NCBI GenBank assembly: GCA_018713165.1
Contig: DVFR01000048.1
Coordinates: 1 to 52,578, forward strand
DNA from: Candidatus Coproplasma stercoravium
Lineage (GTDB): Bacteria > Bacillota > Clostridia > Christensenellales > Borkfalkiaceae
Length of the DNA stretch: 52,578 nt
Direction of reading: 5' to 3'
Position 1 is the first letter of the stretch. Each line of letters starts with the position of its first letter. Below, piece by piece: positions 16,202-25,084 of the stretch. The position numbers were made by a program, and so were the translations under genes. The notes under the pieces were generated by a model. That model worked only from the letters and a program-made list of their open reading frames with translations. It was not told the origin of the DNA and did no database searches.

Positions 16202-16933
16202 TCAGTCGTCGTCTTTTATCTTTATAACGTCGTCGTCATCGCCGAGGAAATCGGGGAGTTCGTAGCCGTCTTCAACGACGGGCGATTTTTCTTTCTTCTC
16301 CTCCTTCTTTTGGGCGGGCTTGTTCTCGCTGTCCTCGTCGGGGTTGTAGACGTCCTTTTTATAGAGGTAGTTTGCGTCCTCTTCGTCCTCGTCGCCGAAC
16401 GCCTTGTTATTGAGCTCGGCAATCTGCGCCATGAGCTCGTCGTAGTCGGGCAGTTCGTCGATAGAGTTGAGTTTGAACCTCTTTAAAAAGTTATCGGTGG
16501 TCGCATAGAGTATGGGCTTGCCGACGGTGTCTTTCCTGCCGCAGGGATAAATCATGCCAAGGTCTAAGAGCGTTTGTATGGCATAGTCGCCGCTTACCTG
16601 CCTTATGTCCTCGAGCTCCGACTTTGTTATCGGCTGTTTGTATGCGATAATAGCCGCACATTCCAGAATGGTGCGCGTAAATTCCTTTTCCTTTATCGGC
16701 GTTATAACCGCCTGCACCTGCTCTTTATACTTTGGGTTTGAGGCAAACTGGAGTTTGCCGTTGAACGCCAGAATGTTTATGCCGCAGTCTTCCGAATAGG
16801 TCTGTTTGAGTTCGTCGACGCAGGCGTTTACCTCTTTTAAGGAACAGCCCAGCTTTTCGACTATGTATTTGACGGGCACAGGCTCGCCCGAGGCAAAAAC
16901 TATCGCCTCAATTATATTCGTCAAAGGTTTCAC
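16202..16933 (-). CDS. scpB: Segregation and condensation protein B
   Basis: ScpB dimerises and binds the kleisin ScpA to form, with SMC, the bacterial condensin that loads near oriC and organises the chromosome. The 243-residue protein has two winged-helix domains (about residues 5-80 and 90-165); TILECAAIIAYKQPITKSELEDIRQ is cut here as TILECAAIIAYKQPI and is the most conserved part. The last 60 residues are a low-complexity acidic and Lys-rich tail, longer than in many ScpB proteins. The gene overlaps the end of scpA by 26 bp. Confidence 0.95.
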   Translation of the reverse strand: MKPLTNIIEAIVFASGEPVPVKYIVEKLGCSLKEVNACVDELKQTYSEDCGINILAFNGKLQFASNPKYKEQVQAVITPIKEKEFTRTILECAAIIAYKQPITKSELEDIRQVSGDYAIQTLLDLGMIYPCGRKDTVGKPILYATTDNFLKRFKLNSIDELPDYDELMAQIAELNNKAFGDEDEEDANYLYKKDVYNPDEDSENKPAQKKEEKKEKSPVVEDGYELPDFLGDDDDVIKIKDDD

Positions 16934-17825
16934 TTGAATCGTCCTTTAAATCCCACTCGGGATTGAGTTTTATATCTATTTCGCCGAAAACGCCCGTCTG
17001 CTCGACCATTATGTACTGGTGTTTGAGCATTTCGAGCATTGCCTGGAAAGTGGTTATTATTTCGCTCTTTGAATAAGTCGTAAACAGTTCCTCAAACTTC
17101 ACCGCTCCGCGCGATAAAAGCGTTTCCTTTATAAACGTTACCTTTTCTTCAACGGTAAACGTATCTTTTGGAATTTCGCGGATATTGGTCTTTTCGCGCG
17201 CGAGGCTCTCGTTTTTGAGCATCAGCTTGGCAAAGGCCTCCAACAGCGCGCTCACGGTAAAGTCTTTATAAACAATCTTTACCTTGCTGAACTCCTTATC
17301 TATGCCCTTGTAATAGTAGCCCACAGTTTCAAGCTCTTTAAGTTTGGGGGTTTCCTCCTTGATAAGCTCGTATTCGCGCTGTTTGAGCTGCTCGATAAAC
17401 GCCTGCTGTTCGGCGAGAAGGTCCTCGTCCTCTTCGGGCATATCGACGGGAGGAAGCATGCTCTTCGATTTTATGTAAATAATCTGCGCCGCAATCTGCA
17501 GGTACTCGCTCTCTTTGTCGACGTCGCGGGAGGGCTGCGTTTTCATATATTCGATATAGTCGAGAAACTGCTCGGTAACCTTGGATACAAAGACGTCCTC
17601 GATATTTATCTTTGCAATGTTTATGAGGTGGAGCAACAGGTCGAGCGGGCCTTCGAAGTCGTCGAGTACGGTAGTATAGTCGACGTCAGACTCGAAGTCG
17701 CCGTATTTTTCGGCAATATTTTCCTTAACCTCGACCTCTGCGTTCTCATTTGTTTTTTCGTCCCCGCCTTCTGCAATCTCCGCGGGGGCAACGTCTTCTT
17801 TATCCAAAGTCTGGTTTTCTGTCAT
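16908..17825 (-). CDS. scpA: Segregation and condensation protein A
   Basis: ScpA is the kleisin that bridges SMC heads. The 305-residue protein begins with a 50-residue acidic, low-complexity lead before the kleisin N-domain (DFEGPLDLLLHLINIAKINI, about residues 56-75). Conserved stretches YLQIAAQIIYIKSKSMLP and the C-terminal winged helix ending in EIDIKLNPEW follow. ATG 17825 follows GGGGAC and overlaps the M50 protease stop by 4 bp (ATGA), which marks translational coupling; a GTG 15 bp upstream would overlap the ribosome-binding site. Confidence 0.94.
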   Translation of the reverse strand: MTENQTLDKEDVAPAEIAEGGDEKTNENAEVEVKENIAEKYGDFESDVDYTTVLDDFEGPLDLLLHLINIAKINIEDVFVSKVTEQFLDYIEYMKTQPSRDVDKESEYLQIAAQIIYIKSKSMLPPVDMPEEDEDLLAEQQAFIEQLKQREYELIKEETPKLKELETVGYYYKGIDKEFSKVKIVYKDFTVSALLEAFAKLMLKNESLAREKTNIREIPKDTFTVEEKVTFIKETLLSRGAVKFEELFTTYSKSEIITTFQAMLEMLKHQYIMVEQTGVFGEIDIKLNPEWDLKDDSSETFDEYN

Positions 17826-18493
17826 AATATAAGTCCCCACAGCGCAGTGATTGGCCGGCCGATTATATCGGTCGCAAACTGCATAATATAGCCGAGCACG
17901 TCGAAATAGTCAAATACGGGCAAAAAACGTGCGGCAACGCCGCAAATAAAACTTTCAGCGACGAGCAGCAAAAGAATCATCCTGCCGTATTTACCCAAAA
18001 ACTGCCTCACCTTGTTCCACGGTTTTGTCACCGATTCAAGAACCCTGAACCCGTCGAGCGGATACAGCGGCAGAAGGTTGAACACGGCAATGCTTAAATT
18101 ATAGACGAATACGAGATACAAAAACATCTGCAATAAAAACGAGCCGTAATTATAGCTGAGGCGCATGCTTAAAACATACAGCGGATAAAAGAGCAGCGCC
18201 ATTATATAATTGGTAACCACGCCGGCAACCGCCGTAGTGAACAGCCCGAGTTTATAGTGTTTGAAGTTTGCCGAGTTTATGGGCACAGGTTTTGCCCAGC
18301 CGAAACCGACGAGGGCACACAAAACGAAACCTATAGGGTCAAAGTGTTTTATCGGGTTGAGCGTAAGCCTGCCGTTGAGTTTCGGCGTCGGGTCGCCGTT
18401 GGCGTATGCAACCGCCGCGTGAGCGAATTCATGCGGTACGAATACGAAAAATATCGCCAGCACCGACGCTAAATAATAAATAAGAGTCGTCAT
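17822..18493 (-). CDS. Site-2-type (M50) zinc metalloprotease
   Basis: A 223-residue intramembrane metalloprotease. It carries the zinc motif HEFAH (about residue 21) in the first membrane helix and the third ligand in PLYPLDGFRVLE (about residue 146). Five to six hydrophobic segments are visible. M50 proteins of this short class lie next to scpA in many Bacillota (YwhC/YdiL-like), and substrates are generally unknown. It overlaps scpA by 4 bp and lies 20 bp after lysA. Confidence 0.9.
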   Translation of the reverse strand: MTTLIYYLASVLAIFFVFVPHEFAHAAVAYANGDPTPKLNGRLTLNPIKHFDPIGFVLCALVGFGWAKPVPINSANFKHYKLGLFTTAVAGVVTNYIMALLFYPLYVLSMRLSYNYGSFLLQMFLYLVFVYNLSIAVFNLLPLYPLDGFRVLESVTKPWNKVRQFLGKYGRMILLLLVAESFICGVAARFLPVFDYFDVLGYIMQFATDIIGRPITALWGLIL

Positions 18494-18513
18494 TTAAAAT
18501 TGCTGCTATAAAT

Positions 18514-19839
18514 TTATTTGAGATAGTCGGGTACGACGTCGTTGCGTATGAGGTCGTCGTACGTCTGGGGTTTTACTATGTATTCCGCCTTGCCGTCCTT
18601 TACGAGCACTGCGGGCGGAATAAAGTTGCGGTTGTAGTTGCTCGCCATGGAATAATTATATGCGCCCGTGGAGAGCACAGCCACGATATCGCCCCTCTTC
18701 GCTTCGGGAAGGGGCACGTCGACGGCGATAAGGTCGCCGCTTTCGCAGCATTTGCCTGCAATCGTAACCTTTTCGGTGCACTTTTCGCCCGCGCGGCCAG
18801 CAAGCAAAACCGTATATTTCGACTGGTACAGCGCATAGCGCGGGTTATCGAACATACCGCCGTCTATAGCGACGTATTTTTTAACTCCGGGGATATCCTT
18901 TATCGCACCCACCGTGTAGAGCGTGATTCCCGCTTCACCAACAATCGACCTGCCGGGCTCGATTACGAGGAAGGGTTCTCTGAGCCCAAGTTCGGCAGCC
19001 TTATTTTTTACTGCCGAGATAAGAGCTTCGAGGTAACCCGCATACCCCTCCACGCTGATTTTTGCGTCCTCATCGGTGTACCATATGCCGAAGCCGCCGC
19101 CGATATTGAGCGTGTCGGCCTCAAAAGCAAGGTCGGCCTTTATCTTTGCAATAAAGTCCATAGCCTTCTGCGCGGCGAGCACGAACGACTGTTTTTCAAA
19201 TATCTGCGAGCCGATGTGGCAGTGATAGCCTCTGAGATTGAGGTTGGGCTTTTTGAGAATGTATCCCGTCATCTTTTCGGCAGTGCCGTCGGATATGGAG
19301 AAGCCGAACTTCGAATCGGTGCGCGCCGTCTGCACGAATGCGTGCGTGTGCGCCTCTACACCCGGGTTGATTCTGATAAGCACGTCCTGCACGATGCCTG
19401 CGTTCTCTGCGATGGAATCGAGAATGTCTGCCTCGTCGTACGAATCGACCACGACCGTTCCAACCCCCGCTTTTACGGCAAATTCAAGTTCGCGCACGAG
19501 CTTGTTGTTGCCGTGCATGTATATTTTGTTTGCGGGGAACCCCGCCTTTACGGCAGTATAAAGTTCGCCGCCCGAAACGACGTCGACGCCGATGTTTTCC
19601 TGTGCGGCAATTTTATATACCGCCATGCACGAAAACGCCTTGGATGCATACAGAACGAGCCCGTTGCCGCCGTACTCCCTTTCGAGAGTGTCGCGGTAGA
19701 CGCGCATCATCGCGCGGATATATTTTTCGTCAAACGCATAGAGCGGCGTGCCGAAATCTTTTGCGAGGTCTACGGTATCGTATCCCCCAATCTCGAGGTG
19801 GCCTTTTGCGTTTATTTTAAGCGTTTCTCTTTCGTTCAT
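18514..19839 (-). CDS. lysA: Diaminopimelate decarboxylase
   Basis: The last enzyme of lysine synthesis, converting meso-diaminopimelate to L-lysine with pyridoxal phosphate. In the 441 residues, the Schiff-base Lys lies in YASKAFSC (about residue 67). HCHIGSQI, GGGFGIWY, EPGRSIVGEAG and CESGD mark the barrel and substrate sites. Length fits LysA. A TTGACT-17-TAAAAT promoter lies 35 bp upstream, and the ribosome-binding site is weak (AGGGT). It heads the lysA-M50-scpA-scpB transcript, a common Clostridia arrangement. Confidence 0.96.
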   Translation of the reverse strand: MNERETLKINAKGHLEIGGYDTVDLAKDFGTPLYAFDEKYIRAMMRVYRDTLEREYGGNGLVLYASKAFSCMAVYKIAAQENIGVDVVSGGELYTAVKAGFPANKIYMHGNNKLVRELEFAVKAGVGTVVVDSYDEADILDSIAENAGIVQDVLIRINPGVEAHTHAFVQTARTDSKFGFSISDGTAEKMTGYILKKPNLNLRGYHCHIGSQIFEKQSFVLAAQKAMDFIAKIKADLAFEADTLNIGGGFGIWYTDEDAKISVEGYAGYLEALISAVKNKAAELGLREPFLVIEPGRSIVGEAGITLYTVGAIKDIPGVKKYVAIDGGMFDNPRYALYQSKYTVLLAGRAGEKCTEKVTIAGKCCESGDLIAVDVPLPEAKRGDIVAVLSTGAYNYSMASNYNRNFIPPAVLVKDGKAEYIVKPQTYDDLIRNDVVPDYLK

Positions 19840-19874
19840 ATAATCGTACCCTGAAAAATTTTATTATATACTTT

Positions 19875-19903
19875 ATTTTAGCAAAATACATTCCGTTAGT
19901 CAA
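19875..19903 (-). promoter_or_regulatory. Promoter of lysA operon
   Basis: Reading leftward, TTGACT (19898-19903) and TAAAAT (19875-19880), 17-bp spacer. Confidence 0.75.
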
Positions 19904-19936
19904 TTAAATGTTTACTTTTTTGTCCGCCATATGCGT

Positions 19937-19965
19937 ACGCGCGTGCGCAAAAAGCGCACGCGCGT
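19937..19965 (-). terminator. Hairpin after dacF-like gene
   Basis: A perfect 12-bp GC-rich stem (19937-19948 with 19954-19965) around five A, between the carboxypeptidase stop at 20008 and the lysA promoter. The T-tract beyond it is poor, so it is a weak or non-canonical terminator. Confidence 0.5.
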
Positions 19966-20007
19966 GATAAAAATCTGCCGATACCGCCAATTTTAATAAG
20001 AAAACCG

Positions 20008-21165
20008 TTACAGCGACCAGCCGTCGGAAACCTCCTTAAGACGGTCGAGATAATTGGCCTTTTTAACGTCTTCTGCGGAAACGACGTTCACGGTTTTATA
20101 CAAAACGCCGTTTTTGAACACCTCAATACGCCCCACGGGCTGCCCCTTCGCAACGGGCGCCTTTACGCCGTCTGCAATAATTCTGAACGTCGCCTCCGGC
20201 TCCTCTCCGCGCTTGCAGAACAGATAAACATCCTCTGCGGGCATAACCTGGAATTCGGCTTTTTTGCCGCCCTTTACGGCAAAATCGTCGTTTAAAGTTA
20301 TCGTTTTGTCGAGAATTATTTTATTTTTATAGTTTGCGAAGCCGTAATCGAACATCTCCGACACGCTTTTGAATCTGTGTTCGCTCGAATCGGCGCCGAG
20401 CACGACGGATACAAACCTTAAATTTTCGCGCTTGGCCGTCGCCGCGAGGCAGAAGCCCGCCTCGTTGGTAAAACCCGTCTTGCCTCCGTCGCATCCGTTA
20501 TAACTGCGTATAAGCTTATTCGTATTGGTCATCGAAGTCGTTCTCCCGCCCTCATGCGCAAAGTCCTCCAGCCAGATGCGGCTGTAATCGAAATACTCCG
20601 CGTGTTTTATGAGGTTGGCAAACATCACCGCAACGTCGGCCGCACATGAATACTGCGTATCTTTGGGAAGTCCCGTGCAGTTTGCAAACAGGGTGTTATC
20701 CATTCCAAGTTCTGCGGCCTTCTCGTTCATTCTGGCGACGAATACGTCTTCGCTGCCCGAAATTTTTTCGGCAACGGCGACGCAACTGTCGTTTGCCGAG
20801 CACACGACTATGCTCTTTACAAGCTCGGAAAGCGGGTATGAGTGCCCGTTTTCCAAAAATATCTGCGAACCGCCCATTCCCGAGGCGTTTTCGCTTATAT
20901 AAACTTTTTCGTCCAGAGATAACGCTCCGCTCTCCACCGCATCGAGGCAGAGCGTGAGCGTCATGACCTTGCACACGCTCGCTATCGGCATGCGGACGTG
21001 CTCGTTATCCTTATATACGCACTCCCCCGAATCGTAGTCAATGAGGCAGGCAGATTTGCAGCCTTCGGTTAAAGCAGTCTGCCGTTCGACCTTTGCAAAG
21101 CCAAAGGAACAGAACGCGCCTGCCGCCGCAGTGAAAGCGCACAACAAACAAAGTAACTTCTTCAT
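20008..21165 (-). CDS. D-alanyl-D-alanine carboxypeptidase (DacF-like)
   Basis: A 385-residue secreted S11 carboxypeptidase, the second in this window. A signal peptide covers residues 1-24. The active-site motifs are SVCK (about residue 63; Cys at the third position is unusual but allowed in SxxK), SAN (VVCSANDSC), and KTG (GGKTGFT). A PBP5-type C-terminal domain fills about 280-370. In Bacillus the paralogue DacF lies near lysA and sporulation genes, as here, so a forespore role is plausible. I see no ribosome-binding site; TATACT ends 6 bp before the ATG, suggesting a leaderless start. Confidence 0.9.
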   Translation of the reverse strand: MKKLLCLLCAFTAAAGAFCSFGFAKVERQTALTEGCKSACLIDYDSGECVYKDNEHVRMPIASVCKVMTLTLCLDAVESGALSLDEKVYISENASGMGGSQIFLENGHSYPLSELVKSIVVCSANDSCVAVAEKISGSEDVFVARMNEKAAELGMDNTLFANCTGLPKDTQYSCAADVAVMFANLIKHAEYFDYSRIWLEDFAHEGGRTTSMTNTNKLIRSYNGCDGGKTGFTNEAGFCLAATAKRENLRFVSVVLGADSSEHRFKSVSEMFDYGFANYKNKIILDKTITLNDDFAVKGGKKAEFQVMPAEDVYLFCKRGEEPEATFRIIADGVKAPVAKGQPVGRIEVFKNGVLYKTVNVVSAEDVKKANYLDRLKEVSDGWSL

Positions 21166-21218
21166 ACAAACAGTATAGGAAATAATTTATAAATTATTCC
21201 GGCGCCGTTTATAGCTTT

Positions 21219-21761
21219 TTATACAACCGCAACTACAAGCCTGAACAGCACATTAAGGAAAATGCATTCGCAAAGCACCGAAACAAAAGCAAACGCTATC
21301 GGAATAAAGAATGCGTAACGCTTGTTGAAACGGCTGCAGGTTTCGGTTAAAATTATCTCCAATACCACGGAAGAGAGCGCCGACGGTATGAACACGAACA
21401 CTGCGGCGAGTACTCCGCCGAAAGCCGACACGGAGATTATAAGCACGCAGTAGACCGACGAAAGCAGGCACTTGAAAAACAGAATTCCTGCCGCTATGAA
21501 CCTGAATCCGGTGCAATAGGCAATCAGAAAGAACGCGTACAGATAAATAAGTTCATAAAAAAATCTCGGCAGAAGCAGCGACCCGTTGCGGAAGTTAAAC
21601 ACATAGTAAACGTATTCGGATGCGTAATTCTGCATATACGGACTTGTTTGCGTGGTTTTACAAAGTACTATGCCAAGTATAATCGATGTGATAATCGCGA
21701 TTATGTAGGCAATCAGGTATCTTTTATCGAGCTTTATGCGAGAAATGTCGAAAGTCCTCAT
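21219..21761 (-). CDS. Polytopic membrane protein, possibly SpoIIM-like
   Basis: A 180-residue protein with five or six hydrophobic segments. I do not recognise it firmly. Its location between spoIVB and a dacF-like gene, and a GGVLAAVFVFIPSALSS segment resembling the conserved C-terminal part of SpoIIM, hint at a divergent stage II sporulation protein M. SpoIIM acts in peptidoglycan degradation during engulfment. Length is a little short. The start codon lies inside a 13-bp perfect hairpin (21753-21781), and there is no clear ribosome-binding site. It could equally be an unrelated membrane protein. Confidence 0.55.
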   Translation of the reverse strand: MRTFDISRIKLDKRYLIAYIIAIITSIILGIVLCKTTQTSPYMQNYASEYVYYVFNFRNGSLLLPRFFYELIYLYAFFLIAYCTGFRFIAAGILFFKCLLSSVYCVLIISVSAFGGVLAAVFVFIPSALSSVVLEIILTETCSRFNKRYAFFIPIAFAFVSVLCECIFLNVLFRLVVAVV

Positions 21762-21781
21762 ATAAAAATTATATGAGGACT
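21753..21781 (-). promoter_or_regulatory. Hairpin enclosing start codon of membrane gene
   Basis: AGTCCTCATATAA/TTATATGAGGACT (21753-21765 with 21769-21781) is a perfect 13-bp stem with a 3-nt loop. The ATG at 21761-21759 is inside it. It contains TATAAT 6 bp before the ATG, so it may also be a promoter -10 box. Confidence 0.55.
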
Positions 21782-21803
21782 ACCGCTTGATAAAGAACAG
21801 ATT

Positions 21804-22820
21804 TCAGTATTGCGCGAGCATATTTTCAATCGATATGCCGAATCCGCGCGTGGGGTCGTTTATAAATACATGTGTTACCGCGCCTATCAGCTTGCCGTTC
21901 TGCACTATAGGACTTCCGCTCATTCCCTGCACTATCCCTCCCGTTTTGGACAGAAGGTCTTTATCATCTATCTTAATAACAAAGTTGCGGTTGTCCTTGT
22001 TTCCCTTGTCTACCTTGACGATAGAAATTTCGTAACTCTCTCTCTTGTTTGCCGAAACGGTTGAATAAATCTCGGCCTTGCCGGGCGTTACGTCGTCAAT
22101 GTCTCCCGCTTCGATGCGCGTAAGTCCGCTCAAATCGTAATTTTCGTCGAGTCTGCCGTACACGCCGCAATCCGAATTAAGTTCTGCCGTGCCGATTGCC
22201 TTGCTGCTTTGGAACGCGCCCTTAAGTTCGCCGGGAGTTCCGCGCACGCCGCGCTTAACGTCGTATATTATGCAGCCGTACAACGTTCCGCCGTTTATCT
22301 TCGTCACGCAGCCCGCAGTATCCGTTACGGGGTGCCCCAAAGAAGCAAACGAATTGTCGGTTTTGTTTATATAAGTCACCGTTCCCACGCCGCTCAGACT
22401 GTCGCGCACGAGGACGCCGACGCGCATTTTACCGTTCGTAAGGTCTTTTACGGGCGTCAGCGTCAGGCAGATTTCCTCGTCGCCGCGCATTACGGTAATC
22501 TCGGCGCGTTTCAGATTTGCCGATAAAATTTCCGTCACCTGGTCGCTCGAAGTGACCTCCGTTCCGTTTATGTTCTTTATTACGTCGCCCGTTTTAAGCC
22601 CGCCGCTCCGCGCCGGGCAAACAGGGCCGCTCTCCGTCATCACGTCGCACATTCCTACGACTTCGACCGTCGTCGTATTCAAAACGAAGCCTGCGGGGAA
22701 ACCGCCGAGATACAGTTCGGCCGCTTCGGCGGGCGCGGCGCCCGTCAACGCGCAAATAAAGCACATTACCGCAAACAGAATAATAAAAAGCTTGTAAATT
22801 GTCTTTCTCTTGCTCGCCAT
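21804..22820 (-). CDS. spoIVB: SpoIVB signalling serine peptidase
   Basis: SpoIVB is made in the forespore and crosses into the intermembrane space, where it cleaves SpoIVFA to release sigma-K activation in the mother cell. The 338-residue protein has an N-terminal membrane anchor (about 9-30) and a PDZ domain with RSGGLKTGDVIKNING around residues 70-90. The SpoIVB peptidase domain follows, with SLGHPV (catalytic His) and GIVQGMSGSPIVQNGK (catalytic Ser). I prefer ATG 22820 because the signal anchor starts there; a 20-residue longer form is open. It follows recN, as in Bacillus, but spo0A does not follow it here. Confidence 0.92.
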   Translation of the reverse strand: MASKRKTIYKLFIILFAVMCFICALTGAAPAEAAELYLGGFPAGFVLNTTTVEVVGMCDVMTESGPVCPARSGGLKTGDVIKNINGTEVTSSDQVTEILSANLKRAEITVMRGDEEICLTLTPVKDLTNGKMRVGVLVRDSLSGVGTVTYINKTDNSFASLGHPVTDTAGCVTKINGGTLYGCIIYDVKRGVRGTPGELKGAFQSSKAIGTAELNSDCGVYGRLDENYDLSGLTRIEAGDIDDVTPGKAEIYSTVSANKRESYEISIVKVDKGNKDNRNFVIKIDDKDLLSKTGGIVQGMSGSPIVQNGKLIGAVTHVFINDPTRGFGISIENMLAQY

Positions 22821-22890
22821 AAAAATATTTTGCGCGGCTTTTTGCTTTATATACGAAAAAGTATTAATGCGGCACTGCAATAATTTTACA

Positions 22891-22925
22891 GATAAAGAAA
22901 GACGCGTTCGAAAATTGGACGCGCC
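22891..22925 (-). terminator. Terminator of nadK-argR-recN
   Basis: An imperfect 9-bp GC stem with G-U pairs at 22901-22925, followed leftward by a T-rich tail (TTTCTTTATC), 22 bp after the recN stop. Confidence 0.65.
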
Positions 22926-22946
22926 TTAAAATCAGATATAAAACAG

Positions 22947-24623
22947 TTATTTATATTGTGCAATCAGCTCCGCGGCATGCCTGCGCGCAGCCTCGGTATC
23001 GCCGCCGCCCGTAAGGCGGATTATTTCGCCAATCTTTTCGTCGCCGACGAGCTCGCGCACGCTGGTTGTGGTAACTCCGCCGTGTTCCGCCTTTGAAATG
23101 AGAAAATTCTTATCGCCCGCCGCGCAAATCTGCGGCAGGTGCGAAACGGCAATCACCTGCGTATTCTTCGAAATGGCGACAAATTTTTCGGCTACGCTCC
23201 TGGCCGTCACGCCGCTTATTCCCGCGTCTATCTCGTCAAAAACGTATGTGGAGATTCCGTTTACGTCTTTAAGGCAGGTTTTCATCGCAAGCATAAAACG
23301 GCTGAGCTCGCCGCCGCTTATAACCTTGTTCATAGGTTTAAGCGGCTCGCCTGCATTTGCGGAAAACATGAACTGCACTTTGTCAGACCCGTTTGCGCTG
23401 CTAAGGTCGGCGGTATTTTCGTCGTATCCCGCAAATTCAACGCTGAACCGTGCGCCTGAGATATTCAGACTTTTCAGCTCACCGACGACGGCTTTACAAA
23501 ATTTTTCGGCATGTTCGCGTCTTATTGCGGTAAGTTTTTTACATTCGGCGTAAATTTTTCCGTTCAATTCGGCAATTTCCGCGGTAAGTTTGCCCGCAAT
23601 CTCGTCGCAGTCGGAGAGAAGGTCGTATTCAGCCCCCGCCTTTTCCCTGAATTCAAGTATCGCTTCTACCGTGGCGCCGTACTTCTTTTTAAGACTGCGT
23701 ATGAGGTCGAGCCGGTCTTCCACCCGCCTTGCCTCCTGCTCGTCGAAGTCCAGCCCGTCCTCCATATCGGAGAGCGTGTCGGCAATGTCCTGAATTTCAG
23801 CCGCTGCGGCTTCCAGCCTGTCCGCCACCGAGGAATAGTCGTCGCCGAACTCCGAAACGCCCGCCATCAGCCTGCGCGCAACGGAGATTCCGTCGCTGCT
23901 GCCGCCGTCGCCGTTGAGTGCGGCAAGCGCGCCGCCCACCGCCGAGGCAATGCGCTCGGTATTGTCGATTATTCTGCGCTTTGCAATCAGCTCGTCCTCT
24001 TCCGTCGCCGAAAGCGCCGCGTCGTCTATCTCTTTAATCTGGTAAGAAAGCAAATCGAGCCTGCGCGCGCGTTCGGCCTCGTCGCCGCCGAGCCGCCTGA
24101 GTTTTTCGGCGCATTCGCGCTTGTTCGATATGTATGAAGAGAGCTTCTCCTTTATCGGCAGAATCTCGTTGCCGCAAAGTCCGTCGATAACCGAAAGCTG
24201 GTTGCTCTCGCTCAAAAGGGCAAAGTGTTCGCTCTGCCCGTAGACGTCCACGAGATGCTGGGAAACCGTTTTAAGCATTCCCGCAGTAACAGTATTGCCG
24301 TTGAGCTTTATGCTCCCCTTTCCTTCGGTATTATATTTTCTGGTGATAATGAGCTCGCCGTCGCTCTCTATATCGAGCTCCTCGAGCGCCTTTGCCGCCG
24401 CAGAGCCCGGCGCAACGGAAAATTCGCCGCGGACAGACGCCTCGGCCGCTCCGTAGCGAATCATATTTTTGTCAGCCTTGCTGCCGAGCACAAAATTGAG
24501 CGAATCCAGAATTACCGACTTGCCCGAGCCCGTTTCACCCGAAAGAATATTCAGGTTTGCGCCGAATTCTATGTCTGCGCTCTCTATAAGCGCAATATTT
24601 TTTATCGCCAGTCTTTCAAGCAT
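22947..24623 (-). CDS. recN: DNA repair protein RecN
   Basis: An SMC-like ATPase that acts early in double-strand break repair. The 558-residue protein has the Walker A loop GETGSGKS near residue 30, a long central coiled coil (about 150-350), the ABC signature VISGGELSRFMLAMK, and Walker B YVFDEIDAGISG. The length is normal. It lies 8 bp after argR in the nadK-argR-recN unit, the usual Bacillota order. I see no LexA box in front of it, since it is inside the operon. Confidence 0.96.
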   Translation of the reverse strand: MLERLAIKNIALIESADIEFGANLNILSGETGSGKSVILDSLNFVLGSKADKNMIRYGAAEASVRGEFSVAPGSAAAKALEELDIESDGELIITRKYNTEGKGSIKLNGNTVTAGMLKTVSQHLVDVYGQSEHFALLSESNQLSVIDGLCGNEILPIKEKLSSYISNKRECAEKLRRLGGDEAERARRLDLLSYQIKEIDDAALSATEEDELIAKRRIIDNTERIASAVGGALAALNGDGGSSDGISVARRLMAGVSEFGDDYSSVADRLEAAAAEIQDIADTLSDMEDGLDFDEQEARRVEDRLDLIRSLKKKYGATVEAILEFREKAGAEYDLLSDCDEIAGKLTAEIAELNGKIYAECKKLTAIRREHAEKFCKAVVGELKSLNISGARFSVEFAGYDENTADLSSANGSDKVQFMFSANAGEPLKPMNKVISGGELSRFMLAMKTCLKDVNGISTYVFDEIDAGISGVTARSVAEKFVAISKNTQVIAVSHLPQICAAGDKNFLISKAEHGGVTTTSVRELVGDEKIGEIIRLTGGGDTEAARRHAAELIAQYK

Positions 24624-24631
24624 AATTCAAA

Positions 24632-25084
24632 TTACAAAAGGTATTCTTTGAGTTTGTCTACAACGGCGGGCGTATGCTCGTTGCTGTCTACAATGACGAG
24701 CACGGTATCATCGCCGGCCACGCAACCGATTATGTCTTCTATCTGCAACGCATCGACGAACGAGCCGCCGCTCTGACCGTTGCCGCGCATAGTTTTAATA
24801 ACTATGAGATTGTTTGCATAATTTATGCTGAGTACGCATTCGCGGAAGAGATTGAGCATTCTCGGACTTAGCTCTTCCTGCGTCGCCTCAAGGCTTGCAT
24901 ACTTGTATTTTTTGATGGAACCTGCAACTTTATATAGTTTCAAATCTTTTATATCGCGCGAAACCGTTGCCTGGGTGACGTTGAAATTGAGCTTTACGAG
25001 CTCGTTGCACAGCTCTTCCTGCGTTTCAATCTCGTTTTTTGAAATAATTTCGAGTATTTTGGCTTGCCTTGCGTTTCTGTACAC
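24632..25084 (-). CDS. argR: Arginine repressor ArgR/AhrC
   Basis: A 150-residue regulator that binds arginine as a hexamer and controls arginine genes. The N-terminal winged helix (residues 1-70) has TQATVSRDIKDLKLYKV as its recognition segment. The C-terminal arginine-binding and oligomerisation domain has CVAGDDTVLVIV near residue 125. It abuts the nadK stop with no gap and lies directly before recN. This block order (argR-recN) is ancestral in Bacillota and does not mean a functional link. Confidence 0.95.
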   Translation of the reverse strand: MYRNARQAKILEIISKNEIETQEELCNELVKLNFNVTQATVSRDIKDLKLYKVAGSIKKYKYASLEATQEELSPRMLNLFRECVLSINYANNLIVIKTMRGNGQSGGSFVDALQIEDIIGCVAGDDTVLVIVDSNEHTPAVVDKLKEYLL

